NCBI GenBank assembly: GCA_020137815.1
Contig: CM035353.1
Location: forward strand, 3,654,471 to 3,718,470
DNA length: 64,000 nt
Direction of reading: 5' to 3'
DNA from: Hormiphora californensis
Taxonomy: Eukaryota > Ctenophora > Tentaculata > Cydippida > Pleurobrachiidae
Positions 42,676-52,261 of this stretch are shown one piece after another. Under the pieces are notes generated by a model. The model did no database searches. It was not told where the DNA came from and saw only the letters and a list, made by a program, of their open reading frames with translations. Positions within the stretch are counted from its first letter, which is position 1. Each line of letters begins with the position of its first letter. The position numbers and the translations under genes were made by a program.

Positions 42676-44459
42676 TTAGTTAGCGTTCTGGGGCAGCCGA
42701 TCAACCATATCTGTCATAACGCCAAACACCCGGGTGACATAGTCCCTGGCAAACTGGTCCGTCGAGAGGTTGTTCAGGTAGTCCAGGTTATACATTAGCT
42801 TTCCTGAAATAGAAGTTTCGTTAAAATACATTGCATAATACTGGTCCCTGATTGGCTGATAACCAGTCACGTGACCTAAATAACGAGTTATGATTGGTTG
42901 TTCAAGTAGTCCAGGTTATACATTAGCTTTCCTGAAATAGAAGTTTCGTTAAAATACATTGCATAATCAATACTCTGGATTTCATTCGGTATTATACAGT
43001 CGGGCCCCGATTTACCGGGATACTCGCGATCAGCGCTCGGGGGGAAGGGTTTTGCCCGGTAAATCAAATATTGTTAAATGTCAATTTTCTTCTTCGGGGG
43101 AAGATTATCCTCCCAGTAAATCGCTAGGGTTCCGATAAATCGCTAGGGTTCCGGTAAATCGCTAGGGTTCCGGTAAATCGCTAGATCGAGACTACAATAT
43201 AGTTGCTAGATATCAGATATGTTTTGCATGAGGACACCTAAAATATACCAGGTATATTATATGTACCTCTGAATAGCTGGAGGTTGTGATTAAATGGCGC
43301 TTCTCGGTATGGAAAGATATTGGAACTCCTGAGTATCTTCGTAGCTACAATGTCTCCACGGGATCCTGTACTCATATTCTCAATGTTCCCCAGGTTGCTC
43401 ACACAAAAATACCTGCATTGATTTCAGTTACAATATGCAGTGAAATAATATATTGTGGACCTTTTTATATATTTCTTTTTGAGAAATCCTGCTGTTTTTT
43501 GCTGGTGCAAAGGAGGAAAGCCGATCTTAGGGTCATGTCCATCCCGAGCAGGAATATAATTATACATAATTATACATTAATGTACATTTACTCACCGGAT
43601 GGCGCTGTTATTTTTGGATGCCAAATCGGCGAACTTCTTAACATCAATTTTTTTGAGGAAGCGATTGTATTGAAGAGGTTTCTTTTCCTCCAGTTGCTGG
43701 TTGATCATGTCCTTTATGTCCCGGGCTAAATCCCAAAACTCAGCTTTACTCTGGTCATTTATCGTTATCTCACAATCAACAAATCCTGCAGGAATAGATC
43801 ATACTAACAGCATCCTGCAGGAATAGATCATACTAACAGCATCCTGCAGGAATAGATCATACTAACAGCATCCTGCAGGAATAGATCATACTAACAGCAT
43901 CCTGCAGGAATAGATCATACTAACAGCATCCTGCAGGAATAGATCATACTAACAGCATCCTGCAGGAATAGATCATACTAACAGCATCCTGCAGGAATAG
44001 ATCATACTAACAGCATCCTGCAGGAATAGATCATACTAACAGCAGGGTGCTTGTTGGTGACATAGACACCTGGCGCGACCGATTGTCTATGTCACCAATG
44101 TTGCTTGTAGTGGAGATACCGTGATGGCGCAATCGTGGAATAAATCAATGATTTATTAAATGATTTATTAAATCATACTAACAAGGAAAACTTACCGCGG
44201 ACCTCGACTTAACGGATAGATTCCGGTAAATTCCGTTAAATCGATTCCGGTAAATCGAGGTCTCGAATATGTGTTTGTTTATATGGAATTGAAGGGAACT
44301 TTTGCTAACTTTCCACGAATTTTTATTGAAAGTGGAAGGGCCAAGCTTACGACCAGACGACCTGTCGCATTGAGAGGTAAAATAAGTAGCTTTCCATGGA
44401 TTGACAGCTTAAAGTGCTCAAACGCAGCTTCTCAGTGAGAATTCACAAATTAGTTTTAT

Positions 44460-44535
<76 letters not shown>

Positions 44536-47169
44536 CTGTTTAACCCCAATCTGCTGAATTTCTATCGAGTGACAGGAATTAAATTGAATTGAGCAACATT
44601 TCTCTCGCTACATTTAGCTCACTCGATCAGTGTACTGCAGTTACAGGTTTCAATTCAAAGTTTCAAGACATGATGCGTTTTATGATGTGACATTGTGACG
44701 TCAAATTGGGTGAAGCCGGCTAACTATATACTTCTCTAACACTATTATGTAATATATGTATTATGCAATATGGTATGCATGACTCACCAATGAAGCAACC
44801 AAAAATGTTGGTTGTCCGGTTGTTGCAATACCGCCGACAATTCGGTAAAACCGAGAAAGAGATGTCCACCGCAGAGGCATCCACAAATGGAATCACCTGG
44901 GAACCAGATTATAATAATTATTTTTATTAAAATACATTTAGACATGGTCTTGATATTATCGGGATCAGACTGCAGTACATAGTCGGACCCCGATTTACCG
45001 GGCAAAACCAAATCCCCCAGCATCCCGGTAAATCGGTATCAGACTGCAGTATAACAGTCGGACCCCGATTTACCGGGCAAAACCATATCCCCCAGCATAT
45101 CCCGGTAAATCGGTATCAGACTGCAGTACAGTCGGACCCCGATTTACCGGGCACCCCGATTTACCGGGCAAAACCATATCCCCCAGCATATCCCAGTAAA
45201 TCGGTATCAGACTGCAGTACATAGTCGGACCCCGATTTACCGGGCAAAACCATATCCCCCAGCATATCCCAGTAAATCAGACTGCTCACCTGGTTGATGC
45301 ATGACTCGGTGGTAATGAGCTCATACATAGCAATAGCTGATGCCGTACAGAACACTGACTCCAAAGATACACCCTGCTTTACACAATGCTTGAACAACTA
45401 GAGGAGGTATAATTAGATGTAATAATAGAGATCATTAGGTAATTAATTCGAGATAATTAGGTAATTATAACTCGTGGTAATCCGAGGTGTTGCCTTGATG
45501 TTTGAACAAGAATATAACTTTGCTCATTATTTTTACAATTGTTACCTTCCTTGTCAACTCCTCGCTGAGTTCTAAAGGACAAGTCCGTAGTGTCGGGAGC
45601 ACATCCATAAGTGGAGGGTAGACACTGGAGTACTTGTTTCGGAAGTTAACACTACCCCTCCACGTAAAGGATAACCCAGGAAGAATATCGCCCAATTGGG
45701 TGGAGATATCTGATCGTTTTACTAGCCTCTCGAACGCGGGCAGGATGGCATATTCATAGCTGTCGCTGATGGTATTCCCCTTGATTAGGTCTCGGAGAGC
45801 TAGACAACGGGGGGATTTCATGTGTTCAAAAGTGTTTAAAAGTGTATAAAATTGTTTAAAAGTTTTTTAAAAGTTTAAAAAAGTTTTAATAAAATTGAAT
45901 AAACGCATAGTTAAACATATAATAGATACCTCTAAGGAACTTGTCACATAATATCAGCATGGACATATTGTCGGTTATGGCGTGGTGAAATCCAAACATG
46001 AGCACGTTCTTGTGGGTGTTACCGAGGGGCGGGAGGGTTACCATTTTGCAGCACCAAAGAGGCCCTGCACGGAAAACATGTGGTTCATAAAATACTGTAC
46101 TACTACAGCTGTACTAGTAAAATGTCCCGAGTTCTAATTTTGTTGATTGGTTGATTAATTAACTGATTGATTGATAATAGCTGTGAACTATACCATTTTC
46201 AATGTTGAAATTGTATTTAAACAGATCGTGGTAAACGGGGCTCCAGTCCTGAGAGCGAACACTACAGAAGTCAATTACCACATCCGGCATCTTGCTGAAC
46301 ACATACCTGAAGGAAACAGTATTAGTTATTAACGTGAATCTATACAATATTATAGTTATTAATGAAAAAAAAACAGACGATTTGATGGAAAACTTTGGGG
46401 AAAACAGTCGTGCCAGAACCTCAGGTCCAGGCCACGGCTATTTTCCACTGGGACCTGAGATCTCAGGTTTCATGACGGCTATTCACTTAAATCTCAGGGA
46501 AAAGCCGTCACTGCAACCGGAGATCTCAGGTCTCAGTGGAAAATAGCCGTGGTCTAATCGAATCTGAGGTTCAGGCACGATGTTTTCCCCCTTTGCGCGG
46601 TTTGGTCGCTTAAAGTTGATAAATAACTTTGCGGTTGATGGATAACTTTGCGCGGGGTTTGGTCGTGCTGAACACACTTACTCCTTCCACTCATTTTGCC
46701 TGATGCACAGTTGGAGATGAGGAATCGTGGCCTGGATAAACTCTAGGGCTCTGTGTACCTTTTCAACTGACAGTGGTTCCTTATAGGAAGAATATTATAG
46801 CAATTTGAGAACCAATTAAACTTGGTATATGCGTAAACTCAACATAAAGAAAATGCACTTTCTCTCGAAATTGGATAGGAATTCGGTCACGGCCAAAACG
46901 GATACACGGCCAAACGGATATACACCGCAGGTTCAAACATTTAAATACTATACATGTCTAATTTTCAATCCAAATTGGGAATTAACCACATGTATATTAA
47001 AATGACCAAAAACATTAGGGGTATATATATAGCTGCATGAGGTACTACTTACATCTGTATCAACCCATATTGCACAACCAATAGTGCCAAAGTTATGATT
47101 GTAAAGTTCCGCAAGGTAACGCTCCAGGGGCCCGAGAGCCCTAAAAACTGGGACGATTGACTCGGGCAT
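42676..47169 (-). CDS. Condensation/alcohol-acetyltransferase-like CoA-dependent acyltransferase, 465 aa, ten exons
   Basis: Exons: 47053-47169, 46682-46779, 46194-46306, 45930-46064, 45546-45799, 45290-45397, 44788-44896, 43596-43785, 43267-43412, 42676-42803; GT-AG throughout, all phases consistent, ATG to TAA. Exon 4 encodes FGFHHAITDNMS: the HHxxxD catalytic motif (residues 136-141) of the CoA-dependent acyltransferase superfamily (condensation domains, PapA5-like, yeast alcohol acetyltransferases), where the second His is the general base. Further family-like features are NIFGCF (exon 7) and VSNLGNI (exon 9), which fits the second half of the fold. The length fits a free-standing family member. 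No signal peptide or membrane segment. Substrate unknown. The two 3'-terminal acceptors have been duplicated upstream (see the array at 43783 and the copy at 42903). An upstream non-coding exon is possible. Confidence 0.72.
42836..42966 (-). repeat. hAT-like MITE fragment (copy 6) plus 64-bp duplication of the last-exon acceptor
   Basis: 42836-42901 is the family core (ACTGGTCCCTGATTGGCTG to AACGAGTTATGATTGGTTG) with both ends lost. 42903-42966 repeats 42776-42839 almost exactly, so the last exon's acceptor and first 28 coding bases exist twice. Confidence 0.8.
42997..43190. mobile_element. pogo/Tigger-like MITE with reiterated GGTAAATCGCTAGGGTTCC
   Basis: CAGTCGGGCCCCGATTTACC start after TA. 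The right part is a short tandem array of TAAATCGCTAGGGTTCCGG units instead of a clean terminus. Lies in the last intron of the acyltransferase-like gene. Confidence 0.65.
43783..44043 (-). repeat. 29-bp tandem repeat multiplying a splice acceptor (9 copies)
   Basis: Nine near-perfect copies of ATCCTGCAGGAATAGATCAT plus ACTAACAGC. On the gene's strand each ends in TCTATTCCTGCAG, and the copy at 43785/43786 is the acceptor of exon 8. Use of any upstream copy would give an in-frame TAG after three codons. An array that includes the functional 3' splice site. Confidence 0.9.
44054..44097. mobile_element. 44-bp TTGG...CCAA micro-element
   Basis: TTGGTGACATAGACACC and GTCTATGTCACCAA enclose a few bases. 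Flanks GGGTGCTTG and TGTTGCTTG agree at 7 of 9 positions. Smallest member of the 9-bp-duplication family here. Confidence 0.7.
44461..44533. repeat. (GA)n microsatellite
   Basis: About 70 bp of GA in intron 7 of the acyltransferase-like gene. Confidence 0.95.
44985..45278. repeat. Cluster of tandem pogo-like MITE pieces
   Basis: Four successive copies of CAGTCGGACCCCGATTTACC...CCCCAGCAT..GGTAAATC separated by GTATCAGACTGCAGTA, in intron 6 of the acyltransferase-like gene. Looks like tandem amplification of one insertion. Confidence 0.75.
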
Positions 47170-47222
47170 CACATCTATATCATTTCATTAGCTGTTAGAA
47201 ACAATTATACATATATTACATT

Positions 47223-47967
47223 GGCATCACATCTATATCATTTCATTAACTGTTAGAAATAATACATATAGTATAGTGGTGTCAAGTACAATTGGTGTAG
47301 CTAAACGCTGTGTGAGTATAATTATACCAAAACTGGCAAATGCAATTGGATCAGACGATGCACAATACAATTTCGAGAGAGAGGGAGAGAGAGAGGGAAC
47401 TCTTGCACAACATCCGGAAGTCAATGCTACTAGACGCAATATTGTTACCATGGGAGCAGTAACCTGCATCAAGTTGTGGTAAAGGGCTTGCACACCAGTA
47501 GAATTGGGAGTATTTATAAATGTCACCCCTCCTGCAATAACAAGGCTGGACCTTTGCCAAAATGTTTCGAGACTGGTTTAGAGAGCATTGTACACACAAT
47601 TGTTCCGCTGCAATTTGTGGAATTGCATTGTGGAATTGCATTACAAATGTATGAAACAATCTGAGATGCTTATTGTGGTACTGCAGCCTCTGCAGAAGGG
47701 GGATTAAAATTCAAAGCAATACTCGAGGTACACGTAGTAAAAAGTAGTTATTTAAGTTGAACAATGAAGTTGAGGAAAATCTTAATCCTTTCCATGCAAA
47801 TTATCCCTTCTATGGTAGTTACTATAAAAGGGATAATTTGTAAGGAAAGGATCATACAATATACGGTCTATGAAGTGTATGGTTATAATACATGTGTACA
47901 CGCTTGACACTATTTTGCAGCAGACTAGGTAATGATCACTGTTGATCTTTTATTTAACAGTAATCAT

Positions 47968-47970
<3 letters not shown>
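47223..47970. other. Intergenic upstream of the acyltransferase-like gene
   Basis: 47223-47265 repeats 47165-47207, duplicating the start-codon region. A small inverted repeat lies at about 47786-47850 (TCCTTTCCATGCAAATTATC and complement). No further exon is recognised. Confidence 0.45.
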
Positions 47971-48312
<342 letters not shown>

Positions 48313-48315
48313 GAG

Positions 48316-48725
48316 ATGAACTGCCTTTGTTTTTTTTCCATCGCGACATGTTACATTTTCATCGGCTACAGAACGAACATGTCAAGTAGAAATGCAGGTC
48401 GTTTCGGTGGAAACAATAGGGAACTAAACGCGAAAATATTTGCCATCATCGAAACGGATTTCTTCTGCTGGATCCCTCTGGGGGTGGTGGCTTTCCTACA
48501 CCTAGCAGAAGTAATCAATGCAAACCATCCCTACTTCTCCATCCTGATTCTGCCGATCAACTCTGTTATTAATCCCATTCTCTTCGAGTCAAACAATTCT
48601 TCATGGGCCTTGCTAAGTTTGCCATCTCGTTCTTAGTGGGTTCTGTGAGGGAGATCCGTCACACCATGCAGACTGCAGCAACATCATCTCTAGAAGAAGA
48701 GGGCATGACAGGAACCAGCTTATAA
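48316..48725 (+). pseudogene. 3' part of a class A (rhodopsin-family) GPCR with a frameshift
   Basis: Reads CFFSIATCYIFIGY (end of TM5), a short loop, KIFAIIETDFFCWIPLGVVA (TM6, with the FxxCWxP motif) and ILILPINSVINPIL (TM7, NPxxY region). At about 48584 the original frame degenerates to a stop at 48634-48636. The frame one base back continues KQFFMGLAKFAISF and ends at TAA 48723-48725, a plausible cytoplasmic tail. The INSVINPIL style resembles leucine-rich-repeat/relaxin-type receptors; ligand unknown. TM1-5 were not found. A GA microsatellite abuts the 5' side. Either a pseudogene or a terminal exon with one sequence error. Confidence 0.62.
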
Positions 48726-48807
48726 ATCAAGGAACTTCAATCTCTGTGTGTATGGTGACTTTAGACCACATGACTTTATGAGCGGCCTCAATTTTGTTTA
48801 GAAACGA

Positions 48808-48813
48808 AATAAA
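48808..48813 (+). promoter_or_regulatory. AATAAA poly-A signal for the GPCR fragment
   Basis: About 80 nt after the tail stop codon on the same strand. Supports this as a real terminal exon. Confidence 0.5.
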
Positions 48814-48881
48814 AAATGCTGATATATACACAAAAGTAATAAAACTAAAAACAAAACACTCGAAAATTCCTATCAAAACGG

Positions 48882-48887
48882 TTTATT
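48882..48887 (-). promoter_or_regulatory. AATAAA poly-A signal for the KSRS-repeat gene
   Basis: On the minus strand about 130 nt downstream of the stop at 49017. The two genes converge with their signals about 70 bp apart. Confidence 0.45.
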
Positions 48888-49016
48888 TTTTAGTCCACAC
48901 CTATAACAGATATAATTCACTTCTAAAACTAGTTAGAATTTCGTCAGCTGGTTTCCCCAATTCCATTATCAATTTTCGATGCCATTTCTTCGTGTAGAAA
49001 GTCCAGTTATGTAGAT

Positions 49017-50652
49017 TTAACCTATGTGGATACCCCCACTAATTCCTCCTCCAATTCCACCTCCAATTCCACCGTCTAGTCCACCACTTCGAGACTTGCT
49101 GCTGGAACTCTTGGACCTAGACTTGGACCTGCTTTTGGACCTGCTCTTAGATCGAGACCGACTTTTGGAGGAGCTGGAAGAGCTAGAGCTGGAAGAGGAA
49201 GATTTGCTTCGGGACTTGGATCGAGATTTGGATCGGGATTTCTTGGATCGGGACTTCGAGCTTGAGCTTGAGCTTGAGCTACTTGACTTGGATCGGGATT
49301 TCCTGGACTTAGATCGGGACTTAGATCGGGACTTCTTGGACTTTGAGCTTGAGCTTGAGCTTGAGCTTGAGCTACTTGACTTGGATCGGGACTTAGAACT
49401 TGACTTGGATCGAGATTTCCTGGACTTAGATCGGGACTTAGATCGGGATTTACTGGATCGAGACTTCTTGGACTTTGAGCTTGAGCTTGAGCTTGAGCTT
49501 GAGCTACTTGACTTGGATCGGGACTTAGAACTTGACTTGGATCGGGATTTTCGGGACTTAGATCGGGATTTACTGGATCGAGACTTCTTGGATCGAGACT
49601 TAGAGCTTGAGCTTGAGCTACTTGACTTGGATCGGGATTTCCTAGATCGAGACTTAGATCGGCTTTTCCTTTCATGTTCAACATGAACTCGTCGATCGAA
49701 ATCCATGTCAAGGTTAGTTTCAGCGACGAGATCAGCTCGACCGTCGATTATGACCTCATGGGGGCCCTCATCCTCAGATCCGAATACCACGTTATCGGCA
49801 GCAGGCGCGGGAATGTCGTAGTTTGCCTGAAACAGTGGAATTCATGTAGCTCAGTTGCCATTGATTGAAATAAAATTACCTTACTCTCGTTAATTAAGCT
49901 CGCATATTTCAAGAAACTTTTAAATAAGAAACTTTTTTTCTAGGAAACTACAGGTGTAAGCAATCCAAAAACAAAAAGAATTTCTCCTTTATCAAGAAAC
50001 TAAACAAGTTAGGGGTGTTCTATTTTGTTGTGGTGTCTCTGAATTGTGTGATTTACATTTGAAAAGTTTCTTATAAAAAAGTTTCTTACTAAAGCGTTTC
50101 TTAAAAAACGAGAGTAAGGTATTCTTCATTTTTTCGGAAGCTTAAATTGTTAAGTTGTTCGAAATGCATACCTCATAGTTGATTTTGTTTGATTTTGAAG
50201 AAGATGAAGAAGATGAAGAGGAAGAAGATCGAGATCGTCGGTTTGAGGGGCTCTTACTGCGACCTAATCGAACATTGAAGTCCTTTGCAGAGTTTGATGA
50301 CCTCGATTTCTTTGAGATTTTGATCTCCGGCGAGGGGGACCTTTCATCAGCAACGTTTGCGTACACATTTCCCGACTCAAGATCTTGGGAGAAATAAATT
50401 GGTTGGTGCATGGCATTGGGAAAAAGCTTATTAGTAAAACTATTAATTAATATGCCATGTAAGGAAATTCACAATGAGTTTCATTAACTTATAACAATTA
50501 ACTTTATCAATTAATAAGTAAATTTACCGGCGTTAACGTTTCCAGCGTTGAAGTGAATTTCACCTTCATCCTCACTAACATCCTTTACTTTTTTCACTTT
50601 TTTCACTTTTTTCACCTCCTTAACTTGCTTAACTTTTTTAACTTTCTTTACT
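49017..50652 (-). CDS. KSRS/serine-rich repeat protein (5' exons not found)
   Basis: Three phase-consistent exons: 50528-50652, 50172-50383, 49017-49826. The first is a lysine-valine array (KKVKQVKEVKKVKK) followed by acidic DVSEDEGEIHFNAGN. The second is an SR-type segment (RSKSPSNRRSRSS plus an S-run). The third starts ANYDIPAPAADNVV, then about 180 residues of (KSRSKSSSSS)n, ending in a glycine-rich GGIGGGIGGGISGGIHIG. Arg/Ser repeats are typical of splicing-factor RS domains and of protamine-like or silaffin-like polycations. No RRM and no signal peptide are visible, so function is open. The antisense acidic and proline-rich frames over 49020-49690 are shadows of the repeats. Confidence 0.66.
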
Positions 50653-50878
50653 CTGAAAACAACAGTGTTGTGGTGAATGTAAAACGCAAATAAACGTTGA
50701 AAAATGCTTTGCTACCGCAGCTTGCTTGAATAAAATTTAATGCATATTGAAAGATATCTTTAAGCTTTTTAAGCTGAACATATGTTCAGTGCAGTGAACA
50801 CCTTTCAATATATATTTAATTTTTTTCAAGCAAGCTGTTCACTCAAGAAAGAAAATGCAAAATTTAATACTTAATATA

Positions 50879-52084
50879 CAGGGTGTCCCACTGTCTTTGC
50901 GTGACCTGTGATTTTGGGTGATGAGTGGGTTCCATTCAAATGCTCATAACTCATCGAAAAATAGGTCAAAACGGCTAAACCAAAACCAGTGTTGTAGAGA
51001 ATTGTCAGGCGAACATTTGGGTACAAGATTGATGTTCCAAGTCTTACCAATCGTCAGATATATCGTCTAAAAGTCAAAAATACGTGTTTATGAAATCCGA
51101 CCGGGGTTCACGTTTTGAAAAATTCACAAGTGCAAAGTTGCTCGGATCACATTGCATCCCTCATAAGAGTTGTAGGAAATTGTCTGGCGGTCATTTTGGT
51201 ACCCAGGTTTTTGTCCTAGCTCAATGTTTAGAGTGTCTTATGACTGTCTAAAGACGAAATTCAACCAAAATTTTTGAGGGGATCACGTGTCATCAACAAA
51301 TGGGTAAAATGGTTTGAAATTTATAAGAGCTTCATTGGAATCATCTAAGGTTCATTTTGATACCATGATTTTTTCCATAGCTCTACGTTTGATATGCGTT
51401 ATGACTTTATGAACATAAAGATTTTTCTCTGCTGAGTCTTAGTTGGTATCGGCTCACAACCCCTAATTAGGTGGCTCGGTGTCGTGTGTAATCCCATGAT
51501 AATCAGCACATATCGTCTCAATTTCATCTAGGCACTTGACAGGGTTGTTATGACGATTTGGCAAGGCCCCTGTTAATGTGTAGGATACGCAAGTGGTCTA
51601 TCTCAACCCTATCATGCACTAAGATGTTATTCAAGCAGATATGAGCTTCATAACAGGGCAAAATGCAATGCGATACCTGAGACCACTCACCACTTTTGTG
51701 ATAATTCCAGTTCTGACAGTCATAAGACACTCTAAACATTGAGCTAGGACAAAAACCCGGGTACCAAAATGACCGCCAGACAATTTCCTACAACTCTTAT
51801 GAGGGATGCAATGTGATCCGAGCAACTTTGCATTTGTGAATTTTTCAAAACGTGAACCCCGGTCGGATTTCATGAACACGTATTTTTGACTTTAAGACGA
51901 TATATCTGACGATTGGTAAGACTTGGAACATCAATCTTGTACCCAAATGTTCGCCTGACAATTCTCTACAACACTGTTTTTGGTTGAGTCGTTTTGACCT
52001 ATTTTTCGATGAGTTATGAGAATTTGAATGGAACCCACTCATCACACAAAATAACAGGTCACGCAAAGACAGTGGGACACCCTG
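50879..52084. mobile_element. TA-flanked DNA element, CAGGGTGTCCCA family, copy 2
   Basis: Same termini and interior as 8821-10261, without the nested Harbinger-like insertion, flanked by TA (50877-50878 and 52085-52086). The small frames inside both copies are shared repeat sequence, not genes. Confidence 0.85.
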
Positions 52085-52170
52085 TACTTGTGTAGCAATT
52101 ATAAAACGGTACACATTTACGTAGTTCTAAACAAATAACATTCAGCTCAAAGAAGTTTATCGTTAAATGG

Positions 52171-52176
52171 TTTATT
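52171..52176 (-). promoter_or_regulatory. AATAAA poly-A signal of the ammonium transporter gene
   Basis: On the minus strand, about 85 nt past the stop codon at 52262. Confidence 0.6.
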
Positions 52177-52261
52177 TTTATGAAACGAATTAATAGCAAG
52201 TGTCCAGTAAATCACATAATTATTACACAGTTATCACACAATTATGATCATAATGCCAAGG

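Noticed and set aside
43783-44043. Possible CRISPR-like or att repeat array
   Set aside because: Pure 29-bp tandem repeat without spacers, overlapping a splice acceptor in an intron.
49024-49711. Plus-strand acidic LDLDRD frame and minus-strand PDPSQVAQAQ frame
   Set aside because: Shadows of the KSRS repeats; only the minus frame with splice-consistent flanks fits neighbouring exons.
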